From NCBI GenBank assembly GCA_031552995.1, contig JAVBMB010000018.1:1-14604 (forward strand): 14,604 nucleotides of DNA, written 5' to 3'. Both the position numbers and the translations under genes were made by a program. Shown piece after piece: positions 7,601 through 14,604 of this stretch. The notes beneath the pieces are model-generated. The model had not been told where the DNA came from. It made no database searches and worked only from the letters and a program-made list of their open reading frames with translations. The first letter of the stretch is position 1, and each line of letters opens with the position of its first letter. Origin of the DNA: JAVBMB01 sp031552995. Lineage in GTDB: Bacteria; Bacillota; Clostridia; Oscillospirales; Butyricicoccaceae.

Positions 7601-10600
7601 ATTACAGACATACCCGGCTCACCCGAAGCTAACACGATGCTGAATGCCGTCTCAAAATCGCTTGACAGCCCCGCGTTCTCACGGTCGAGTGTATAGGCTA
7701 CAGCAGCGGTTCCGTCCGGCAGCATGGCGGCTTCAAGGCCCTTGACCGCGCCGGTGGTGCCGTTATACAGGGTTTTCGTGTCACCCCAGACACCGCCGCT
7801 ATATATCTTGTATGAAATCTGATCGAGCACGTCGAAATTGATGATATCCTCGCCGCTTCCGGCGTACACACTGCGCCACGCAACGATTGCCTTGCTGCCA
7901 TTTGTAGCGACAACGGGGGCGAGGTCGGGCGTCTGATTATCAGTTATCCGCGTAGATACCCACGTGCTGCCGTTATAAACGGACGCGACGATTTCAGAGG
8001 TGCTCATGAGCAAAGCCTGTTCATCTGCGGTGACAATATCGCCAGCGTATTTGTCGGGCAGCGTACCGCCCATTCGCACCCACGCCGCGGCTGCGAAGCT
8101 CTGTGTACCTGACAGCCGGAGAGAAGAATCCCCGTAACCGTCAAATCCGGCAGGTGAGTCGATTTCATTTCCTTCCGGGTAGCTCCCGCCCGATAATCCG
8201 GTAGCAAACACGCGCGTCTGCGTTATGTCCGGATCACTTTTGTCGGAGTTATAAAGCAGCAATTCCCCGTCGTCGCTGACCACCGGCCGGGATTCCGGAT
8301 AGGCGTTTGTTTGCAAGCTTGACAGCTTGTTTGTATCATCCAGTGATAACGTCGAGAACCCGCGATTCGGCTCGCCCCAGCTTCGCGCGTACTCAACAAG
8401 ATAATCCCTGCTCTCAAGCGTTGCGGAATAGCTTACCACTTCAAGACTGTGTTGGCCGCCGTAGTCCGCCGCCATGGACATGAGACTCTGGCCCGCAGTT
8501 TTACGCAAGCCGCTTCCCGTGCTGCTCCAGTAATCATTAATCGTTTTGTAATCACCTGACCCCCATGAGTAGCCGCCTTCCACTGAGGCGATCACGCAGC
8601 TGAAACTGATGAAAAGAAACTTTGCGGTAAACTCGATACCGGCTGATCCTGATATCTCGACGCCCTGCCCGCTTATCTGCCTTTTACTCGTGTCCTCCAG
8701 GTACGTTCTGGAGAGGAATTTGTTCTGGTTATCAACAGACAACTGGCCGAATACGCCGATTTTCAGTGCAACGACGGAGAAATCGAAGCCAACTCCGGCG
8801 AAGGCTTTAATATAGGCATTGATACGCAGAGTGGTCAGGTAATCGTTGACCTTGCTCGCGTTTACGGTGCTTGCCCACTCCAAACCTGCAATTTCGGAGT
8901 AACGCAGCGCGGTTTTAAAATCCAGCTGCACTGTTCCGCCGATATCGAGAGAAGCCGTAACCGGAACAGGCCCGGCCATAGCGTTCAATGTCCACGAATA
9001 GCCGATGCTGAAGCCCGCCGTAAAGCCGCCGCCTGTTGTATAAAGCTCCCATTCGCCCTTGTCGAAGTTATACCGTATTTCCGCCTCGTAATAACCCTCA
9101 AGCTGCGAGGCCATCTGAGAACCTTTGTTAACATCCTTAAATGTAGCGGGATCTTGTATGTCGCGAAACGAGCTCGCTACATCCATCATGTTGGTCGTAC
9201 TGCCGGTTTCAAGGTACTTGTCTTCAAAGCTGAAGCCATCGCCATCATAATCCGCTTCGTCAAGACCGATTCCGTCTGACCCGGCCCAAATGAGCGCCTT
9301 GAAAACGGTCAAACTGTCGGTCGGCGTCACAATCATCTTGAAGTTGCTTCCGCCGACGCCGCCGTCTATATTGGACATAAACCTCATCGCACCGTTAATG
9401 AAGCCATCTGGCGGCAGTAAACCTTTTGTTACTGACGGAATCGCGCTGCCTGCGTTCAGCTGCAAAAGAATGCCTTTCACATCGCTGTCATCTTTCATGC
9501 GCGGGAAGGTGTTCATGTCGCACACCTTAAACCCGGCGGAGGCATCGCTGACGACGGTGCCGTCATGACTCAATCTCATCCGGATACCCTTTGCGGTATT
9601 GGGTGCGACCCAGCCCGACTTTGTGACAGTATCGGTGCTGAGCGTGATTGTATTGCGCACAAGCGGTATGCTGGAGAACGGGTAGGCAAACTGCTCGCTG
9701 GTTTGAGACGCGGGGATATAACCGAACTCGTCGGTTATATCCAAATGATACCCCGTCGCGCCGAGCGGCTGTCCCCACAGAAACATGGTGGTTACAAGCT
9801 TTGTGGATTTATATGTCTCGTTCGGACCGACTTCGCCCGTGGTATTGCGCACGTTCAGTAGCCGGTCGTTTTTAAGGCTGTAATCCATAACCTGAACCGC
9901 CGCAAACGGCTTCATTCCGGTTGACGTTTCAAGCGTTACCACGCTCTCCGCACTGCTGACAATCTGCTTTGGGCTCATGCTGCCGTCAATGTAGAGCAGC
10001 AGGGGCTTGTAAGCAACATTTTGAATGCCCGTAATCTCAAAAATATACCGCAGATTGTCAGTGGCGGTTAAATCGACACTTCCGCCGCTTTCACCCAGTG
10101 CGGCGGACCAGAACTGCGTGGAATCCATATACACGGTCAGCCTGCCGTCCGTGCCGACCGTTACGGTCTGCGCGACTTTTCCATCCTTCAGGCTCGAGTA
10201 AACGCTTCCCATACTCGCATCTTGGCAGTATTCACCGTTCTTGAACACGCCGCCGCGTAGCGTAACATTCCCTGTAAACGGCGTGCCATCCGGCTTTTTC
10301 AGGAATATTTCCGCTTTTGCCACCAGGCGCATATGTGCGTTGTTCTGCGGATACAGCGCGAGCTTAGTCGGATCGCGCTCGCCCGATAAGAGCGTGGCGT
10401 TATATAAAGTGCCGAGATAGACATCACCGTTGCTTTCTGCTTTCAGCAGGATGTCGCTCTTGATGCCGCTCGGCTCATACAGAACGATTGTACCCTTGTC
10501 ATTGGTATCGACAGTCCTTTTTTGATTATCGCCGTTCGTATATGTGAGCGTAGTTTTGATATTGGGGTACATCTGGAAGATATACAGCCGATCGCGCAGT

Positions 10601-13600
10601 GATTCAACATCGACCGTCACGCTGTCGCTCATGCCGGTGTTTGCGTGAGTGGCGGTGACTACGGCAGTGCCGTCCTTCAGGCCTGACAGTGCCATGTCAG
10701 TGTCCGGCAGGAACACCATATCGGGGAAATCCGACAGATTCTCATACAGGGTGCCCCGCTTATAATTTACAGAGACCGTGGAGGAGTCGCTGCTCGCCCA
10801 CTGTATTATGTCCTTTAACTGGCTCCAGTCGTATTGCGAGTAGTTTATTGAGATAAACTCGATGAGTCCAAGCTGTTCGCGCAGCTTCATGATGTACTCG
10901 GTTGTTGTGGGAAGCGCGCCGTTCGAGCCGTCTACCTTACTCAGATTACTCATGGAAATATCGCTTCCAAGCTCAAGCGCGTCTTCGTTGTAAACGTACA
11001 GCACAAGGGAATCGGTATTCCACGTCGAAGAGACGTCGTTTCGCGCTCTGACGGTAACAATATATGTATCTTTAAGGCCGGTTACGTCAGCAGGATTCAG
11101 CGTATATGATCCGATTTCGACGGAGGATGTCGGTTCGACGACGGTTTGCGTCGTGTCCGTTCCTGACGCAGTGGATATACGGTCGATTTTATACTCGGCA
11201 GTTGTGCCGCTCTCATAGTTGTCAATCGACCAGCTCAGATTAAGCGTCGCGGTATCAAGCATGTACACGCTCGAAGGTTTATCGATCTTTACCCTGATCC
11301 TCGGCGGCACTACGACGATATACGCGGTGTCGAACACCTCAGAGCCGTCATTTGCCACCGGGTCCTTTACAGACACGCGGACAGTATATGCCGGATCACC
11401 AAGGGTATCTAACACATTTTCCGGAATTATGTACGAGCTGACGCTCACTGTTGCATAGCCGGTGTGTATAAGCGTCGCATTATCGAAATCTATCACCTTG
11501 CCCTCGAAAACCTCAACCGTGATTTTTTCTTTGGGGTTAGAAAACAGCGCGCGGTTTGCAAACCATCGCACCTGTGCGGCGTGTGACTGGTCGGCGATTA
11601 TGGTTTTCGCACTGTCCGGAATCGCAAGGGTCGGCACGGCTTCATACTTGACGGTCAGTTCGCCAAAGATGCCGTAGACCAATTGTCCGGTCGAATCATC
11701 CTCGTTCGCATACGCGATAATTTCAACAAGATAAATCTCATCACCTGTGGCGGCAAGCGGAAGGCCGGTTATTGTGCCGGTGACTGACAATGCTGACTGA
11801 TCTGTTTCGTCAAGATAAAGCGGTATTATTCTTTCTGCGGGCTGGTTACCCGGATTTGTGACATTAGTGAGCTTTATTGCAAATGGAGCCACCTTCGTGC
11901 CTGTGCGGTAATTCATGTACAATTCTTTATAATTCGTGAGCTGACTGACTGCAAGCTCAACACCAATATTGCTCTCTTCGGCGAGGATGGAGGTATTGCT
12001 GACCTCGTCGGTGCCGAGCGTGATAGATTGCACCGCGTCGACCATAAAGAGCGAGTGCAAGCTGACACTTTTAGACTGATCGTTCGCGCCTTCGCTCCAA
12101 CCGCCGATTCCGGCGCCGTTGTCACTATCCATTACATTCCCGAAAACGTCCGCCGCGCCAAAGATGTCGGTAAGGTGCACCGTTGAACCGTCCACCGTTT
12201 TTACGACATACTCAAACACATGAACCTTTGAGTATTGATTGCTCAGCGAACTGTGCCTAACGGCGTTAATTGTCTCTCCAGAGCTGCCTGTTAAGACGGA
12301 TCTGTTAACGGTTATTTTTGCGGTCGTCGCGTTGACAGGCCGCGAGTATGTAACGGTTATCGGCACAATCTGCCCGGGATAGTAATCCCCGGCGGGGATT
12401 TTAACGGTTTCGACTGTTGGCTTTATATCGTCGTTAAGCAAGGTGATGTTGATGTTTGAAGCTGATACTTCGTTGTTATTATAAACTTCTGCCCGAAAAT
12501 AGCTGTCTTTAAAATCATCATATTTTATCCATGCGCCCTCATACATCACCCACGGTTGAACCCAGGCAGATACATGAGTGGGAGGAGTGGCAGCGTTTTC
12601 ATACACCGCAGTGAATTGATACGGGTCATTATTCATCAATTTTCCCAGTTCCGAATAAAAAGAGATCTCATTAATAAAATCATGTTGACTATCTTCGGAC
12701 ATATACCCCATTTGAAATGGTATTTCAAATGGCGCGTCAAGCGAAATGGAATGTACAGAGGCATATGCAACATCATTGCCGCTAAATATTTTATCTGGTA
12801 TCATTCCTGACGTTGAGGTCCATCTGACGGACGCATTTGACGCATCCAATTCGGCGGCTATTTCATATTTTGCCAGAGGCATGTCTTTGTATAGTGAATA
12901 CTGAGTGTCGATAAGGGTTATCCAATGATCGTGCGCAGCCTGCGAGTATCCTAGTTGGGAGCTCCTCAGCTCCACGAACCGCCATGATACTAAATTGGTT
13001 GCGAACGGATAACCCTTGCCTTCGTAATTTGAAAAGCTGTTTGTATTGTAACGTGTAGAAAACTCCTTTTCCGAATAAGTCGCGTAAATCGGTATGGTAA
13101 TGCAATCCTTATTGTTCGGGAAAATGATGTTCTTGGCGTCGTAGAATTCGATGTAGCAGGTACGGGTGCCCTTCCAATATATATCCGGTATATCTCTGAC
13201 GTAAACGAATAACGAAACATTAAAATCTTTTTTGACTGCGAGAGGATCCGTATTAGTGATTTCTTGGCGTAAGCCATTCTCGTCATGGAAAGTTACTAGC
13301 ACATTCTCGGCCGGAATGCTGCCGTCGATTAAACGCCATTTGAAGCTTCCTGTTTTTCCTGCCGGCAACGTGTCGGACAGATTCATGACAAAGTCAAAAC
13401 CGACGGTGGAACCTGAGCACTCTCCGGTAATCTCACTGCCGCTCATATCGAGGTTAATTCCTGTGTTGTTAAACCTCAGCTTCGCCACATCCTGCTTGAC
13501 CGTTCCGCCCGCGCCGAATAGACTGATGCCGCTGCTGTCAATTTGCGACAGCAGGCTGTTCAGGTAGGGCAGCGATTCCTCCGAAAAGCTATCGCCAGAA

Positions 13601-14013
13601 AAATATGTATCCCGAATCCGCGCAAGCTCGGCTTCGATTTCCAACATGAGCTTCAAATCGCCGAGGGCGACCGGCGTACCATCAACGTACCCGATGCGCG
13701 ACAAGTCGGTATCCGGCGCACTGAGCAGCGCGGTCAGCTCATCAAGTGAGTAATACACGCCGTCGAGATTTACTTTCTGTGATACATTCAGTTCCCCGTT
13801 TTCGTCGAGCAGGCCGAGACTACGGAGCAACTCTTCCGCCTGCTCCGCGTTTCCTGCGTCAAAGCCCTGCAGCTGCTCATAGATGCTCTGGTTTTGCGCG
13901 CGGCTGCTGCCTATCGTGTCGCCAATATAAGCCAGCGAGGGCTGTACGGTTTGCACGATTAGAATGAATACAAGTAATAACGCGGTGGTCGCTTTTCCTA
14001 TTCTTCGATTCAT
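4645..14013 (-). CDS. Giant secreted S-layer-homology (SLH) surface protein
   Basis: The product has about 3122 residues. ATG at 14013 is chosen because GGAGGA lies 7 bases upstream; an upstream TTG at 14028 overlaps that site. Residues 1-28 are a signal peptide (basic MNRR, hydrophobic core, PSLA cleavage site). Residues 50-160 form a mostly helical module (LLRSLGLLDENG, DTDLSRIGYVDGTP) that I recall from large SLH proteins of Paenibacillus and Clostridia. Then come many beta-sandwich domains, including Ig-like units near 528-640 and a Big_2-like unit near 1068-1138. A calcium loop DYDGDG lies at 1588-1593, a glycine-rich beta segment at about 1641-1818, and a propeller-like region at about 1908-2195. 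CARDB-like beta domains, a cadherin-like domain (about 2650-2742, ending YKLIVKGG), an NPNPNP linker and three SLH domains (about 2941-3122) complete it. SLH domains are known to bind pyruvylated wall polymer, so the protein should sit on the cell surface. No catalytic motif was seen; its ligand is unknown. Confidence 0.95.
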   Translation of the reverse strand: MNRRIGKATTALLLVFILIVQTVQPSLAYIGDTIGSSRAQNQSIYEQLQGFDAGNAEQAEELLRSLGLLDENGELNVSQKVNLDGVYYSLDELTALLSAPDTDLSRIGYVDGTPVALGDLKLMLEIEAELARIRDTYFSGDSFSEESLPYLNSLLSQIDSSGISLFGAGGTVKQDVAKLRFNNTGINLDMSGSEITGECSGSTVGFDFVMNLSDTLPAGKTGSFKWRLIDGSIPAENVLVTFHDENGLRQEITNTDPLAVKKDFNVSLFVYVRDIPDIYWKGTRTCYIEFYDAKNIIFPNNKDCITIPIYATYSEKEFSTRYNTNSFSNYEGKGYPFATNLVSWRFVELRSSQLGYSQAAHDHWITLIDTQYSLYKDMPLAKYEIAAELDASNASVRWTSTSGMIPDKIFSGNDVAYASVHSISLDAPFEIPFQMGYMSEDSQHDFINEISFYSELGKLMNNDPYQFTAVYENAATPPTHVSAWVQPWVMYEGAWIKYDDFKDSYFRAEVYNNNEVSASNINITLLNDDIKPTVETVKIPAGDYYPGQIVPITVTYSRPVNATTAKITVNRSVLTGSSGETINAVRHSSLSNQYSKVHVFEYVVKTVDGSTVHLTDIFGAADVFGNVMDSDNGAGIGGWSEGANDQSKSVSLHSLFMVDAVQSITLGTDEVSNTSILAEESNIGVELAVSQLTNYKELYMNYRTGTKVAPFAIKLTNVTNPGNQPAERIIPLYLDETDQSALSVTGTITGLPLAATGDEIYLVEIIAYANEDDSTGQLVYGIFGELTVKYEAVPTLAIPDSAKTIIADQSHAAQVRWFANRALFSNPKEKITVEVFEGKVIDFDNATLIHTGYATVSVSSYIIPENVLDTLGDPAYTVRVSVKDPVANDGSEVFDTAYIVVVPPRIRVKIDKPSSVYMLDTATLNLSWSIDNYESGTTAEYKIDRISTASGTDTTQTVVEPTSSVEIGSYTLNPADVTGLKDTYIVTVRARNDVSSTWNTDSLVLYVYNEDALELGSDISMSNLSKVDGSNGALPTTTEYIMKLREQLGLIEFISINYSQYDWSQLKDIIQWASSDSSTVSVNYKRGTLYENLSDFPDMVFLPDTDMALSGLKDGTAVVTATHANTGMSDSVTVDVESLRDRLYIFQMYPNIKTTLTYTNGDNQKRTVDTNDKGTIVLYEPSGIKSDILLKAESNGDVYLGTLYNATLLSGERDPTKLALYPQNNAHMRLVAKAEIFLKKPDGTPFTGNVTLRGGVFKNGEYCQDASMGSVYSSLKDGKVAQTVTVGTDGRLTVYMDSTQFWSAALGESGGSVDLTATDNLRYIFEITGIQNVAYKPLLLYIDGSMSPKQIVSSAESVVTLETSTGMKPFAAVQVMDYSLKNDRLLNVRNTTGEVGPNETYKSTKLVTTMFLWGQPLGATGYHLDITDEFGYIPASQTSEQFAYPFSSIPLVRNTITLSTDTVTKSGWVAPNTAKGIRMRLSHDGTVVSDASAGFKVCDMNTFPRMKDDSDVKGILLQLNAGSAIPSVTKGLLPPDGFINGAMRFMSNIDGGVGGSNFKMIVTPTDSLTVFKALIWAGSDGIGLDEADYDGDGFSFEDKYLETGSTTNMMDVASSFRDIQDPATFKDVNKGSQMASQLEGYYEAEIRYNFDKGEWELYTTGGGFTAGFSIGYSWTLNAMAGPVPVTASLDIGGTVQLDFKTALRYSEIAGLEWASTVNASKVNDYLTTLRINAYIKAFAGVGFDFSVVALKIGVFGQLSVDNQNKFLSRTYLEDTSKRQISGQGVEISGSAGIEFTAKFLFISFSCVIASVEGGYSWGSGDYKTINDYWSSTGSGLRKTAGQSLMSMAADYGGQHSLEVVSYSATLESRDYLVEYARSWGEPNRGFSTLSLDDTNKLSSLQTNAYPESRPVVSDDGELLLYNSDKSDPDITQTRVFATGLSGGSYPEGNEIDSPAGFDGYGDSSLRLSGTQSFAAAAWVRMGGTLPDKYAGDIVTADEQALLMSTSEIVASVYNGSTWVSTRITDNQTPDLAPVVATNGSKAIVAWRSVYAGSGEDIINFDVLDQISYKIYSGGVWGDTKTLYNGTTGAVKGLEAAMLPDGTAAVAYTLDRENAGLSSDFETAFSIVLASGEPGMSVIITSDDYLDENPQIAAVDFGSSDYRFVLGWHSVQGTVSDIRLAAIDKDGMLSNSFIESIRRLGAGVKISGNFRLASSGALTGLSILWTELSTEIEDSDVLRAVKFADDESISAVLDVAEMPERTKIDHFSAYAVSENEVRAVIQSSEYREITLDDSSTYTLVNGSVYVPKSETKLYTATAEYENKAEVLSAVPDYVNLAPNNLIMIQFTISNEGYEKITAVDIKVGNESPVNFTGLMFAPNDIQSFVCYYLVGATVENVNYTVTSHFEETSDVTLSGTVYMDYPDVGISTMEVVGEDRGIRTVRLTLFNYTDIALAKTGRSVIVDFYDDSLLENPVMPEVIIDDIDELRLIDEGAYAFEVSFDVGAYITQKGKNEIPASGIPFYASARIEQDAKKMPELYRDNNTKMVLCESLLTRTGEPVSIFTEQSLLDGKTVAEVTLRNNSLQSKTSGNVVASLLDSAGNILETQQTYGNSTVSMDGEESKTVVFTFSQSGSRIIVSYASLDASNDSNARLSSLSFEGLPIRLSDFTETSAGQFTCSVETKTIGSTVVSFAAENPGSTVKVNGKACTGASDTISLTGETVITIEVTSKDGAVKTVYKLIVKGGSTNPNPNPVPGGNGSMTININGITLSVTVDSGGIVTIKPTKDEIGKIIEALINGDIAFDTGKLTDQTGVTGIIVELDPAWLTNAKVTLLSLSIANMGCVKLSADILAKLSKLGKVLQFKLTMGSLVFDILAEGKSIGWYDYEDPILVIMPTADTNYVMKGIPRSWVKNNTLYGLSYTTGRYEAITAAPLSFTDTAGKWMNPAAQYMSARGGISGIGNNLFAPERNVTRAEFVTMLMRALSIEPQGDWKNTAQQFTDVPEGVFYYEALQKAKALGIVNGVGDNKFNPTATVTRQDMFVMLYNAMEKCGLIIPVTDAEEPKWFEDFIDADNISSYSKKAMSTFIKERIVGGKGNGILDPKGTATRAEAAQIIYNMLLRDTK
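4648..5193 (-). other. Triple SLH anchor region of the giant surface protein
   Basis: Three consecutive SLH domains close the protein. SLH1 has the elements NPAAQYMSARGGISGIG, FAPERNVTRAEF and LMRAL. SLH2 has FTDVPEGVFYYEAL, GIVNGVGDNKFNP and TVTRQDMFVML. SLH3 has FEDFIDADNISSYSKKAM, IVGGKGNGILDP and TATRAEAAQII. The T-R-A-E-type motif is intact in SLH1 and SLH3; SLH2 has TRQD. Three copies is the usual number for a working anchor to the pyruvylated secondary cell-wall polymer. Confidence 0.93.
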
Positions 14014-14020
14014 TTTGCTT

Positions 14021-14026
14021 TCCTCC
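14021..14026 (-). promoter_or_regulatory. Ribosome binding site fixing the giant-protein start
   Basis: GGAGGA is followed by 7 bases (AAGCAAA) and ATG at 14013, then MNRR and a signal peptide. It rules out the TTG at 14028, which would put the ribosome site inside the coding frame and add five charged residues before the leader. Confidence 0.85.
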
Positions 14027-14092
14027 AATATTTTTAAGCGTTAGTCCCGTTATTTACTTCCCCGGTTCCTGAAACCCGGCAAGACCTTGCAA

Positions 14093-14470
14093 TCAAATGC
14101 GCCTTACAGCGTTTTTGACTTTTGTCACTGACGCGGGCTTTGAGAAATAGTCCAGCGCGTGCAGCCGGTAGCCCTCCATGGCAAAGTCGCTCACTTCGCT
14201 TGACATGAAGATGGGGCACCATATGTCCAGATCGCGGACATGCCGCGCCACCTCCGCACCCATCATGGTGTCAACGCCAATAAAGGCCATGTCGTACGGC
14301 GTACCCGCATCGCGATTATCCTTGAAATTGTAGATGAAGGGTTGCAAGGCAGTGAACTCCGCCACCTCAGCGGGGGTATCCTCGCGCCTGACATACTCTC
14401 TCACGGCGGCGGCTGTGGCCGCGCAGTCCTCGGCCTTATAGTCGAACACAGTGACCCGTTTTTTCTCCAA
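14093..14470 (-). CDS. Stand-alone degenerate response-regulator receiver domain (LytTR-type)
   Basis: The product has 125 residues from a TTG start preceded by GAGGTGA 5 bases away; a GTG at 14497 would give 134 residues but has no good ribosome site. The chain is a receiver domain of the kind found on LytTR regulators: beta-1 VTVFD (D10), YDMAFIGVDTMMGAEVARHVR aligning to the usual YDxxFLDIxMxxxxGxExAxxIR, FMSSE (S90, S91), and HALDYFSKP (K111). The phospho-acceptor Asp is Gly (G65), and the second acidic residue at the end of beta-1 is Tyr (Y11), so phosphorylation and magnesium binding are probably lost. The chain stops right after the last helix (VKNAVRRI), with no LytTR DNA-binding domain. 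It lies 79 bases upstream of the giant surface gene, same strand, with no obvious terminator between, so co-transcription is likely. Its role is unknown; a phosphorylation-independent partner-binding role is inference. Confidence 0.8.
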   Translation of the reverse strand: MEKKRVTVFDYKAEDCAATAAAVREYVRREDTPAEVAEFTALQPFIYNFKDNRDAGTPYDMAFIGVDTMMGAEVARHVRDLDIWCPIFMSSEVSDFAMEGYRLHALDYFSKPASVTKVKNAVRRI

Positions 14471-14575
14471 TCCTTTCACCTCGTTTCTTATCGCCACTAT
14501 TCCCGTTCTGATTCCAGTGTATAAAAAGCTACGAAAAACACAATAGATTTGGCTTGAACGTGGCTATATGGCCTG

Positions 14576-14604
14576 AAAGTGTAAAAATCTGTTTTTTTCA
14601 CTTT
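14576..14604. repeat. A+T-rich imperfect inverted repeat at the right edge
   Basis: AAAGTGTAAAAA and its near reverse complement TTTTTTTCACTTT face each other across a few bases. They form AAAGTG/CACTTT arms plus an A/T stem with a small bulge. It lies about 105 bases upstream of the receiver gene's chosen start. There is no G+C-rich core, so it is a weak terminator candidate; a regulator-binding site is possible. The window ends here, so its full extent is unknown. Confidence 0.45.

Noticed and set aside
14046..14072. Weak hairpin between the receiver and the giant gene (CCGG arms)
   Set aside because: The short stem has a bulge and no T tract follows on the minus strand, so a terminator or attenuator is not supported.
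14034..14222. Minus-strand 62-codon frame overlapping the end of the receiver gene, considered as a frameshifted LytTR output domain
   Set aside because: Its translation contains no LytTR features and is the shifted frame of the receiver; the space before the giant gene is too short for a DNA-binding domain.
14518..14548. Possible promoter for the receiver gene (TATACA with TTGTGT upstream)
   Set aside because: The two hexamers are only 14 bases apart and neither matches consensus well; alternative pairings give a poor -35.

Overview
The window carries three genes, all on the minus strand, plus a short decayed-looking stretch. The organism is most likely a Gram-positive anaerobe of the Clostridia or a related Bacillota lineage. 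Three things suggest this: a C-terminal triple S-layer-homology (SLH) anchor behind a standard secretory signal peptide, strong GGAGG-type ribosome binding sites, and a LytTR-type receiver domain. The N-terminal module of the giant protein is also one I associate with large SLH proteins of Paenibacillus and Clostridia. Base composition is mid-range in the genes and visibly more A+T-rich between them. No species call is possible from the sequence alone.

Layout in transcription order (right to left). At 14093-14470 lies a short receiver-only protein of the LytTR response-regulator type. It has no output domain, and the phospho-acceptor Asp is replaced by Gly. After 79 bases comes a giant secreted surface protein of about 3122 residues (4645-14013): signal peptide, Bacillota N-terminal module, many beta-sandwich domains, a calcium-loop segment, a glycine-rich beta segment, a propeller-like region, a cadherin-like domain and three SLH domains. 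A strong intrinsic terminator (4582-4625) closes this unit.

Between 4103 and 4581 there is no intact gene. Two short overlapping reading frames on the minus strand (4289-4462 and 4113-4292) translate to protein-like sequence and may be remnants of lost genes. A perfect 26-base palindrome (4103-4128) sits at the end of the second.

A separate unit then encodes a 1273-residue protein (48-3869). It has three cysteine-rich Ig-like domains, a beta-rich linker and about 16 GLUG-type repeats, but no signal peptide, SLH domain or sortase motif. A hairpin follows it at 8-36.

Inferred working picture: the giant protein is an adhesin-like or envelope protein bound to the secondary cell-wall polymer. 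The upstream pseudo-receiver may affect its expression by protein-protein contact rather than phosphorylation. The GLUG protein is a second large repeat protein whose route to the surface is unexplained. I found no CRISPR array, tRNA, rRNA, intact transposase or recognisable enzyme operon. The least ordinary points are the phospho-site-less lone receiver beside a giant surface gene, the leaderless cysteine-rich Ig/GLUG protein, and the coding-like debris with its palindrome.
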